Positions 1-5,348 of a DNA stretch of 8,248 nucleotides are shown here, one piece after another. Each line of letters opens with the position of its first letter. Position 1 is the stretch's first letter. Location: contig JAFUGB010000363.1 of assembly GCA_017469605.1 (NCBI GenBank), positions 1-8,248 on the forward strand, written 5' to 3'. The notes under the pieces are model-generated. The model was not told the origin of the DNA, did not search any database, and saw only the letters and a program-made list of their open reading frames with translations. Made by a program: the position numbers and the translations under genes. This DNA is from Clostridia bacterium (GTDB lineage: Bacteria > Bacillota > Clostridia > Christensenellales > Aristaeellaceae).

Positions 1-518
1 GGGGTGTCCCCGGGCAGCACGCGCACGGCCTTTTGCAGTATGATTTCGCCGCCGTCGGGAATTTCATTGACAAAATGCACGGTGGCGCCTGTGACCTTGA
101 CGCCCTTTCGCAGGGCGGCCTCGTGCACCCGCAGGCCGTAGAAGCCCGCCCCGCAGAAGGAAGGGATCAGGCTGGGATGCACGTTGATGATGCGTCCGGC
201 GAACCGGTCGGTGAACCATTGGCTGAGGATGGCCATGAACCCGGCCAGCACGATCAGATCAATGGCGTTTTCCTCCAGCGCGGCGGCGATTTTCCGTTCA
301 AACGCGACCTGGCTTCCGCAGTCCTTTTTGAGCACTGTCAGCGTGGCGACGCCTGCCTGCCTCGCCCGCTCCAGCGCATAGGCATCGGCCTTGTTGGCAA
401 TCACCAGCGCCACCTTTCCGCTTTTGATCAGGCCGCTTTGCTGGGCGTCCAGGATGGCCTGCAGGTTGGTGCCGCCCCCCGACACCAGCACGGCCACCCG
501 CGCTTTTCCATCAGGCAT
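1..518 (-). CDS. purN: Phosphoribosylglycinamide formyltransferase (GART 1), 3' end outside the window
   Basis: PurN moves the formyl group of 10-formyl-tetrahydrofolate onto GAR to make FGAR, the third step of purine synthesis, in the cytosol. About 172 codons are visible of the roughly 190-210 usual, so only the C-terminus is missing. Near the N-terminus is the phosphate-binding segment VLVSGGGTNLQAIL (about residues 10-23). The catalytic triad known from E. coli PurN (Asn106, His108, Asp144) is matched by N112 and H114 in INVHPSLIPSF and D155 in PDGGEI. The ATG at 516-518 has GGAGG at 527-531, 8 bases upstream, lying inside the end of the FNT gene. The two genes overlap by 8 bases, which suggests translational coupling. 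It belongs to the leftward pur operon. The family call is secure. Confidence 0.95.
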   Translation of the reverse strand, partial: MPDGKARVAVLVSGGGTNLQAILDAQQSGLIKSGKVALVIANKADAYALERARQAGVATLTVLKKDCGSQVAFERKIAAALEENAIDLIVLAGFMAILSQWFTDRFAGRIINVHPSLIPSFCGAGFYGLRVHEAALRKGVKVTGATVHFVNEIPDGGEIILQKAVRVLPGDT

Positions 519-1119
519 TCCGTTTTCCTCCCATCATGGCAAGCCCCGGCAGCAGCATGCCGCCCAGGCTGTTGCCCAGTATCACCAGCATCAAAAATCC
601 AAAAGCCTTCAGCGATACAATCCCCGATGCCGCAAAGTAAAAAATATCGGCAATGGAATGCTCAAACCCGCTGAGGATGAATACAGGGATGCAGAACAGG
701 ATGCCCAGCACCGTTTTCTGGTCCCGGTAAACGCTGACCGCCAGATACATCAGGATGCCGCAGAACAGCGCCCGGATCAGCGTTTGCGCCGGCAGCTGCG
801 CCAGCTTGGCCTCGCAGAGCGTCTGCGCGGCGCTCCCCAAAGCGGGCAATCCCACCCGGATCAGCCATCCGCCCAGCACCGTGCCCGCGGCATTGCCCAG
901 CAGCCCCAGCAGCAGCACGGACAGCTCCTCCCTGCCATGCTTTTCGGGCAGGAACCCCACCTTGCCGGTAAACAGCGCGTAGCCCTTCAGGCAGATACAC
1001 AGCAGCGCCACCGAAAACAACACGGCGCCCGCGTACCGGTTATCGCAGGCCAGGAACACGCTGCCGCCAATGGCGATCAGCAGCCCGGCGCTGAGGCCGG
1101 AGATGGTTTTCTTAAACAT
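511..1119 (-). CDS. Small formate/nitrite transporter (FNT) family channel inside the pur operon
   Basis: A 202-residue, strongly hydrophobic protein with about six membrane segments, so an inner-membrane protein. FNT signatures seen are LFTG (49-52, the omega-loop region), K105 before the third or fourth segment, SGFEHSIADIF (150-160) and LGNSLGG (181-187). By a from-memory alignment, T51, H154 and N183 fit the pore residues Thr91, His209 and Asn262 of E. coli FocA. The usual CNxLV motif after K105 reads GILMYLAV, so the conserved Asn is Tyr. FNT pentamers carry formate, nitrite or hydrosulfide. Formate is favoured here because the gene sits between purM and purN, and PurN uses a formate-derived cofactor; this is inference. 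It is shorter than FocA (about 285 residues), with short termini. The chosen ATG has AAAGGTGG (1125-1132) 5 bases upstream. Longer in-frame starts would run into purM. The 64-base gap to purM shows no terminator. Confidence 0.87.
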   Translation of the reverse strand: MFKKTISGLSAGLLIAIGGSVFLACDNRYAGAVLFSVALLCICLKGYALFTGKVGFLPEKHGREELSVLLLGLLGNAAGTVLGGWLIRVGLPALGSAAQTLCEAKLAQLPAQTLIRALFCGILMYLAVSVYRDQKTVLGILFCIPVFILSGFEHSIADIFYFAASGIVSLKAFGFLMLVILGNSLGGMLLPGLAMMGGKRNA

Positions 1120-1183
1120 GGGAACCACCTTTCGTTTGAACAGGACGGCGAGAAGCGGGCCGGAAATCCCAAACGTTCTCCAC

Positions 1184-2224
1184 TCAGCAGATCTCGATCT
1201 TTCCTTCGCCCCGGGCGATTTCGCCAATCACATAGGCGTCCACGCCGTTTTCGCGGAAGACGGCCAGCGCCTTGTCGGTATCGCTGTTTTTCACGATCAC
1301 GCTCATGCCCACGCCCATGTTGAAGGTGTTGAACATATCGCGTTCGGGCACGCCGCCCAGCCGGGCAATGAGGCCAAACACCGCGGGGGTGCGCACGGCG
1401 GCTTTCTCCACCCGGGCTGTGAGCCCTTCGGGGATACAGCGGGGGATATTCTCATAAAAGCCGCCGCCGGTAATATGGCTGATGCCGTGGATATCGGCAG
1501 CCTGCAGCGCCGCCAGGACGGGCTTTACATAAATGCGGGTGGGCGTCAGCAGCGTCTCGCCCAGGGGCAGGCCCAATTCAGGAACAACCCTGCCCAGGTC
1601 GGCGTGCTCAATATCAAACACCTTGCGCACCAGCGAAAAGCCGTTGCTATGTACGCCGCTGGAGGGCAGGGCAATGATGATATCCCCGGGCTCCATGCGC
1701 TCCTGATCCAGCACCCTGGCCTTGTCCACTATGCCCACGGAGAAGCCCGCCAGATCATAATCATCGGGCTGCATGGTGCCGGGATGCTCGGCAGTTTCGC
1801 CGCCGGTCAGCGCGCAGCCGGCCTGCACGCAGCCTTCGGCCACGCCGGATACCAGCGCCGCCACCTTTTCGGGCTCGTTTTTGCCAATGGCGATGTAGTC
1901 CAGGAAAAACAGCGGCTTGGCGCCGCAGCAGATGATATCGTTAACGCACATGGCCACGCAGTCAATGCCCACAGTGTCATGCTTATCCATCAATTGCGCG
2001 ATGCGCTGCTTGGTGCCCACGCCGTCGGTGCCGCTCACCAGCACCGGCTCCCGCATGCCGCTCATATCCGGAGCGAACAGCCCGCCAAAGCCGCCGATAT
2101 CGCTGACCACACCGGGAATAAAGGTGCGCTCCACATGCTTTTTCATAAGGCGCACGCCCTCATACCCGGCTTCAATGTTCACGCCCGCCGCGGCATAGGC
2201 GGCGGAATGGGATTCATTGTGCAT
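1184..2224 (-). CDS. purM: Phosphoribosylformylglycinamidine cyclo-ligase (AIR synthetase)
   Basis: PurM closes FGAM to AIR with ATP, the fifth step of purine synthesis, as a cytosolic dimer. The 346 residues match the usual length of about 345. Typical motifs in order are GTDGVGTK (65-72, nucleotide loop), MCVNDI (92-97), TGGETAE (140-146), GVHSNGFSLVR (190-200), ITGGGFYENIPR (251-262) and FNMGVGM (301-307). No key motif is missing. The purF stop codon lies 5 bases upstream, so the two are tightly coupled. The start at 2224 is preferred because AAAGGA (2234-2239) lies 9 bases upstream. An ATG at 2233 overlaps the purF stop as ATGA and would add MIF, but it has no spacing from that site; it could still serve for reinitiation. 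Downstream comes the FNT gene after 64 bases. Confidence 0.97.
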   Translation of the reverse strand: MHNESHSAAYAAAGVNIEAGYEGVRLMKKHVERTFIPGVVSDIGGFGGLFAPDMSGMREPVLVSGTDGVGTKQRIAQLMDKHDTVGIDCVAMCVNDIICCGAKPLFFLDYIAIGKNEPEKVAALVSGVAEGCVQAGCALTGGETAEHPGTMQPDDYDLAGFSVGIVDKARVLDQERMEPGDIIIALPSSGVHSNGFSLVRKVFDIEHADLGRVVPELGLPLGETLLTPTRIYVKPVLAALQAADIHGISHITGGGFYENIPRCIPEGLTARVEKAAVRTPAVFGLIARLGGVPERDMFNTFNMGVGMSVIVKNSDTDKALAVFRENGVDAYVIGEIARGEGKIEIC

Positions 2225-2229
2225 GAAAA

Positions 2230-3654
2230 TCATTCCTTTCCGTTCCAGCAGTAGGTGCACAGCTCGCAGGCGGGCAGGCCGATGGCCTCGATCACGCCCT
2301 CCAGCGACTGGAATTCCAGCGAAGCAAAATGGAACCGTTCACAGATGGCCCGGCGCAGGGCCTGTCCCCGCTGGGTGGTGCTGTCGCTGTACTCGTCCAG
2401 GTGTTCAAAGCCCGCTTCGCCCTCCAGGTCCATGATCACCCGGCGGGCGATCAGGTCCATATTGCTGTTGGAGCGGGAAAAATTCAGGTATTTGCAGGCG
2501 TACATGATGGGCGGGCAGGCCGAGCGCATATGCACCGAGCGGGCTCCGTTTTCATACAGGAAATCCACCGTTTCCTTCAGCTGGGTGCCGCGCACGATGG
2601 AATCGTCCACAAACAAAAGGTCTTTATCCTGGATCAGCTCGTGCACGGGGATCTGCTTCATTTTGGCGATCTTGTTGCGGTCGCTCTGGTGGGTGGGGAT
2701 AAAGCTGCGGCTCCAGGTGGGCGTATACTTAATGAAAGCCCGGGCAAAGCGCTTGCCGCTGCGGTTGGAATAGCCGATGGCATGGGGCGTGCCGCTGTCG
2801 GGCACGCCGCCCACATAATCGATCTGCTGCGCCAGGCCGGCTTGCTTATCGTGATCGGCCATGATTTCGCCGTTGCGGTAGCGCATGGCCTCCACATTCA
2901 CGCCCTCATAAGTGGAGGTGGGGTAGCCGTAATAGGTCCACAGGAAGGAGCAGACGCGCTTCTTTTCCCCGGGGGCGGCCAATTGGCGCATGGTATCGGG
3001 CGTCAGTTCCACAATCTCGCCGGGGCCCAGCTCCCGGGCCGTGGCATAGCCCAGCTTTTCATAGGCGAAGGATTCAAAGGATACGGCGTATCCATCCTCT
3101 CCCTGGCCGATATGCACCGGCAGGCGGCCCAGTCGGTCCCGGGCGGCGATCAGGCTGCCGTCGTCCTTCAGGATCAAAATGGAGGCCGTGCCCTCGATCA
3201 TCTCATTGGCGTAGCGTATGCCCTCCGCAAAGCTGTCCTTCTGGTTGATAATGGCCGCCAGCAGCACCGTGCTGTTCACCCGGCCGCCAGTCATGGCGTC
3301 AAAATAGCTGCCGCTGCGGCTCAGGCACTGATCGATCAGCGCATCGGCGTTGTTGATCACGCCCACCATGCAGATGGCGTAAGTGCCCAGCCGGCTGCGC
3401 ACCAGCAGCGGCTGGGGATCGCTGTCGCTGATGCAGCCGATGGCGCTGGTGCCGCGCATTTCCTCAAAGATATGCTCAAACTTGGTGCGGAAGGGAGAAT
3501 TTTCTATATTATGGATCTTTCGCTGCAGCCCGATCTGCCGGTCAAAGGCCGCCATGCCGCCCCGGCGGGTGCCCAAATGGCTGTGATAGTCCACGCCGAA
3601 AAATACATCGGCCATGCAGTCGCGCCTGGAAGTAATGCCAAAGAATCCGCCCAC
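2230..3654 (-). CDS. purF: PurF-family amidophosphoribosyltransferase with an apparently dead glutaminase site
   Basis: PurF makes phosphoribosylamine from PRPP and ammonia, normally freed from glutamine by its N-terminal Ntn domain. The 474-residue protein has both domains. The PRPP loop FVDDSIVRGTQ (348-358) is intact. C235, C387 (or C380), C463 and C466 sit where B. subtilis PurF has its [4Fe-4S] ligands (Cys236, 382, 442, 445), so a cluster is likely. The N-terminus, however, reads MGGFFGITSRRDC instead of MCGxxGI, so the nucleophile Cys1 is Gly. The HVRYST segment is replaced by AIGCISDSD (71-79), HNGN by GVINN (98-102), and SDTE by RVNST (125-129). Glutamine hydrolysis is therefore unlikely, and use of free ammonia or a partner's ammonia is inferred. 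The start is GTG, with AAAGGAG (3664-3670) 9 bases upstream. An ATG at 3738 in the same frame has no such site. PurC lies 92 bases upstream. Confidence 0.88.
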   Translation of the reverse strand: MGGFFGITSRRDCMADVFFGVDYHSHLGTRRGGMAAFDRQIGLQRKIHNIENSPFRTKFEHIFEEMRGTSAIGCISDSDPQPLLVRSRLGTYAICMVGVINNADALIDQCLSRSGSYFDAMTGGRVNSTVLLAAIINQKDSFAEGIRYANEMIEGTASILILKDDGSLIAARDRLGRLPVHIGQGEDGYAVSFESFAYEKLGYATARELGPGEIVELTPDTMRQLAAPGEKKRVCSFLWTYYGYPTSTYEGVNVEAMRYRNGEIMADHDKQAGLAQQIDYVGGVPDSGTPHAIGYSNRSGKRFARAFIKYTPTWSRSFIPTHQSDRNKIAKMKQIPVHELIQDKDLLFVDDSIVRGTQLKETVDFLYENGARSVHMRSACPPIMYACKYLNFSRSNSNMDLIARRVIMDLEGEAGFEHLDEYSDSTTQRGQALRRAICERFHFASLEFQSLEGVIEAIGLPACELCTYCWNGKE

Positions 3655-3707
3655 AGGTAGTAGCTCCTTTACGTTTTGCGTTTCCGGAATGAAAACAATA
3701 CGCCGGG

Positions 3708-3726
3708 GGGGCCGGTCAAAGGCCCC
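3708..3726 (-). other. GC-rich hairpin in the purC-purF gap
   Basis: On the transcribed strand GGGGCC, a 7-base loop and GGCCCC form a perfect 6-bp stem in the 92-base purC-purF gap. The run after it is C-rich, then GUAUUG, with no immediate U-tract, so this is not a standard intrinsic terminator. It could stabilise or mark a processing point of the polycistronic mRNA, or cause partial pausing. The function is unknown; only the structure is seen. Confidence 0.4.
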
Positions 3727-3746
3727 ACGGTGTATCAAAAAATATA

Positions 3747-4433
3747 TCAGGCGAAAAACAGCTTGGAAAGCGTCATGGGATCGATGTACTGGCCGTCCTT
3801 GTACACGCGCATGTTGCCCGAGGCGATCTCATCGATCAGCATCACGCTGCCGTCGGCATCGTAGCCAAACTCAAACTTGATGTCGTAGAGCACCAGGCCC
3901 TTTTCCTTCATATCGTCAGCCACGATCTGGGTGATCTTCTGGGTCATTTCCTTGATGGCGTCATACTGCTCCGCGGTCATGACGCCCAGCACCACCAGGC
4001 CGTCCTTGGTGACCAGGGGATCGCCCTTGGCGTCGTCCTTGAAGGTCATTTCCACATAGGCGGGCAGATCGGTGCCGGCCGCGATGTAATCGCCGTAACG
4101 GCGGATGAAGCTGCCCACGGCCTTGTGGCGGCAGATGACCTCCAGGCCGTGGCCGAACACCTTGGCGGGCAGCACTTCCATGGTGGTATTGTCCAGGTCG
4201 GCGCTGACAAAGTGGGTCTTGATGCCGGCGGCGTTGATCTTTTCAAAGTAGTAAATGGACATGCGCAGGTTTACATCGCCCACGCCCTCAATGGTCAGAC
4301 CCACGGAATTCTCGCCGGGATCAAACACGCCGTCCTTGCCGGTGCAGTCATCCTTGAACTTGAGCAGGTAATTTCCGTTGTCCAGGGCGTATACGTTCTT
4401 GGTTTTTCCGGTGTAAACAAGCTTCTGTTCCAT
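3747..4433 (-). CDS. purC: Phosphoribosylaminoimidazole-succinocarboxamide (SAICAR) synthase, divergent form
   Basis: PurC joins CAIR and aspartate with ATP to make SAICAR, in the cytosol. Residues 7-15 (YTGKTKNVY) are the N-terminal ATP-binding strand, D28 and D29 match the conserved KDD, RHKAVGSFIRRYG (102-114) matches RNxAAGSxxKRxG, and DIKFEFG (184-190) matches DFKLEFG. The usual DEISPDxxRxWD reads DEIASGNMRVY (201-211), and the segment after GKDG (32-35) also differs from the common form. At 228 residues it is slightly short, ending soon after that motif. The start at 4433 (MEQKLVY) is chosen because AAAAGGAG ends 9 bases upstream; the ATG at 4439 lies only 3 bases from it. The gene follows purE after 48 bases. 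The family is sure; full catalytic normality is not. Confidence 0.94.
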   Translation of the reverse strand: MEQKLVYTGKTKNVYALDNGNYLLKFKDDCTGKDGVFDPGENSVGLTIEGVGDVNLRMSIYYFEKINAAGIKTHFVSADLDNTTMEVLPAKVFGHGLEVICRHKAVGSFIRRYGDYIAAGTDLPAYVEMTFKDDAKGDPLVTKDGLVVLGVMTAEQYDAIKEMTQKITQIVADDMKEKGLVLYDIKFEFGYDADGSVMLIDEIASGNMRVYKDGQYIDPMTLSKLFFA

Positions 4434-4481
4434 GGTCATGCACTCCTTTTGTATATATAAAGTTAAGGGTACGCAATAAGC

Positions 4482-4970
4482 TTACAGCCGCTCCAGGATG
4501 CCCGCATCCTTTTCCAGCACCTTCCGGGCGGCCTCCCGGCGCTGGGCATTGAGCTTTTCGGCCAGGGCTTCATCCTCCACCGCCAGGATTTGGGCGGCCA
4601 GCAGCGCGGCGTTGGCGCCGCCGCCAATGGCCACGGCGGCCACCGGGATGCCGCTGGGCATCTGCACGGTGGAAAGCAGGGCGTCCATGCCGTCCAGCAT
4701 GCCCCCGGCGCAGGGGATGCCGATCACCGGCAGCGTTGTGTTGGCCGCCAGCGCTCCGGCCAGGTGCGCCGCCATGCCGGCGGCGGCAATCAGCACGCCA
4801 AAGCCCCTTTCCCGGGCGGCAAGGGCAAACTGCCGGGCCTCCTCGGGGGTGCGGTGGGCGCTGTACACGTGAACCTCAAAGGGGATCGAAAGGCTTTTGA
4901 GCGTATCGGTGGCTTTTTTGATCACCGGCAGGTCGCTGTCGCTGCCCATCACAATGCCGACTTTGCGCAT
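4482..4970 (-). CDS. purE: PurE, 5-(carboxyamino)imidazole ribonucleotide mutase or AIR carboxylase
   Basis: First gene of the leftward operon. PurE makes CAIR, either from N5-CAIR supplied by PurK (class I) or from AIR and CO2 (class II). The 162-residue length is typical. Motifs are MGSDSD (8-13), SAHRTP (37-42) and AAGMAAHLAG (63-72), followed by TLPVIGIP and STVQMPSGIPVA; H39 and H69 match the E. coli active-site His45 and His75. The AAGMAAHLAG stretch differs from the more usual GAGGAAHLPG. No purK is seen in the window, so the class is left open. The ATG at 4968-4970 has AGGAGG (4978-4983) 7 bases upstream, just after the U-tract of the riboswitch terminator. Longer in-frame starts up to 5084 would lie inside the riboswitch and are rejected. 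Transcription into this gene should depend on ZTP. Confidence 0.96.
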   Translation of the reverse strand: MRKVGIVMGSDSDLPVIKKATDTLKSLSIPFEVHVYSAHRTPEEARQFALAARERGFGVLIAAAGMAAHLAGALAANTTLPVIGIPCAGGMLDGMDALLSTVQMPSGIPVAAVAIGGGANAALLAAQILAVEDEALAEKLNAQRREAARKVLEKDAGILERL

Positions 4971-4985
4971 GTTCTCTCCTCCTGT

Positions 4986-5035
4986 AAAAGAAAAATGGGT
5001 GCACCTGGACCCTGATCCTCGGTTCCAGCGCACCC
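4986..5035 (-). terminator. Intrinsic terminator serving as the ZTP riboswitch expression platform
   Basis: On the minus-strand RNA, GGGUGC (5035-5030) pairs with GCACCC (5002-4997). After a small internal loop, UGGA (5027-5024) pairs with UCCA (5009-5006), capped by a loop with two more possible C-G pairs. The stem is followed by AUUUUUCUUUU (4996-4986). The 5' arm begins in the last conserved bases of the aptamer (CUGGGUGC), so aptamer and terminator should exclude each other. This gives a genetic on-switch: bound ZTP keeps the aptamer folded and lets transcription reach purE. The ribosome binding site lies just past the U-tract and is not in the stem. Confidence 0.85.
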
Positions 5036-5117
5036 AGACGGCCGGCTTTCGCATTGTCCCGTTCCGCTGTGGTGCTCCACTCATACCAAGGCAGGTACTG
5101 ATCCGTCAGTCGCGGGA
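5030..5117 (-). promoter_or_regulatory. ZTP/ZMP riboswitch aptamer (pfl motif) controlling the pur operon
   Basis: The minus-strand RNA matches the pfl motif. UCCCG (5117-5113) and CGGGA (5061-5057) form P1, enclosing CGACUGACGG and a GUGG-AGCA-CCAC hairpin (5080-5069) followed by AGCGGAA. After P1 come CAAUGCGAAAGCCGG and the 3' signature CCGUCUGGG (consensus CCGCCUGGG). GACGG (5107-5103) can pair with CCGUC (5041-5037) as the pseudoknot. The common pair in this class is GGCGG with CCGCC, so the G-to-A and C-to-U changes keep pairing. ZTP and ZMP build up when 10-formyl-tetrahydrofolate is short, and this class is known upstream of purine and one-carbon genes. A small GCGCU-GAAA-AGCGU hairpin (5135-5122) lies ahead of it at the transcript start. 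No other known riboswitch fits. Confidence 0.88.
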
Positions 5118-5141
5118 AATGACGCTTTTCAGCGCTTTTTT

Positions 5142-5171
5142 AGTGTAGCATTCCGGAATAAGCGTTGTCAA
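5142..5171 (-). promoter_or_regulatory. SigA-type promoter of the pur operon
   Basis: On the minus strand TTGACA (5171-5166) and TACACT (5147-5142) are separated by 18 bases, with TG one base before the -10 box (extended -10). A start near 5135 would give a leader of about 165 bases that contains the whole riboswitch and terminator. The perfect -35 and the fit with the riboswitch position support the call. Confidence 0.8.
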
Positions 5172-5268
5172 GTATAAAACATTCGTAAATTTCGCAAGAA
5201 ATCCCCCGATTTATTTCATCAAAATTGCCAAGAACGTTCAAATTTGGTCAAAAACACGAACAAATATC
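5172..5268. other. AT-rich spacer between the divergent pur and pyr promoters
   Basis: These 97 bases separate the two -35 boxes and are much richer in A and T than the genes. They hold two TTCG copies 9 bases apart (5182, 5191), a GAACGTTC palindrome (5232-5239), a CAAATTTG palindrome and ACGAAC (5256-5261). No known operator can be assigned with confidence. UP-element-like A/T runs lie upstream of both promoters. Confidence 0.4.
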
Positions 5269-5297
5269 TTGACACGCCCTTAAATGTGCGGTATAAT
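5269..5297 (+). promoter_or_regulatory. Perfect-consensus SigA promoter of the pyr operon
   Basis: TTGACA (5269-5274), 17 bases, then TATAAT (5292-5297) is an exact match to the housekeeping consensus. Transcription should start near 5303-5305, giving a short leader of about 45 bases. So strong a promoter suggests high basal transcription, with control by a repressor or at the mRNA level. Confidence 0.9.
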
Positions 5298-5307
5298 CCC
5301 ACAGAAT

Positions 5308-5330
5308 CAGCAGCGGGGCAACGGCTGCTG
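5308..5330 (+). promoter_or_regulatory. Hairpin at the 5' end of the pyrC leader
   Basis: CAGCAGC (5308-5314) and GCTGCTG (5324-5330) form a perfect 7-bp stem with a 9-base loop, beginning about 4 bases from the predicted transcript start and ending 2 bases before the AGGAAAGGAG ribosome binding site (5333-5342). There is no U-tract, so it is not a terminator. It may protect the 5' end or hinder ribosome loading. No PyrR-type attenuator is seen. Confidence 0.5.
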
Positions 5331-5348
5331 GCAGGAAAGGAGCAGGCT

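Noticed and set aside
1120..1227. Longer FNT start adding 36 residues.
   Set aside because: It would overlap the purM 3' end and lacks a ribosome binding site; the ATG at 1119 has AAAGGTGG 5 bases upstream and gives a natural FNT N-terminus.
1070..3660. Long plus-strand open frames (394 and 443 codons) across purM and purF, and similar ones opposite the FNT, purE and pyrC genes.
   Set aside because: They are antisense shadows of GC-rich, well-conserved genes, with low-complexity His/Ala/Gly-rich translations and no ribosome binding sites or recognisable domains.
3655..3738. An ATG start for the PurF-family gene at 3738, adding 28 residues that could hold a propeptide.
   Set aside because: The extension is not PurF-like, contains no Cys to be exposed before Gly-Gly-Phe, runs through the ribosome binding site at 3664-3670, and has no site of its own.
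4440..4481. Possible internal promoter before purC (TTGCGT with TATATA or TATACA).
   Set aside because: The spacing is 13-15 bases, the -35 is poor, and a start would fall on the ribosome binding site.
5182..5265. CGAA-centred motifs resembling Bacillus PurR boxes in the divergent spacer.
   Set aside because: Each has several mismatches to the PurBox, and the TTCG and CGAA copies point away from each other, unlike the known facing pair. AT-rich DNA gives such matches easily.
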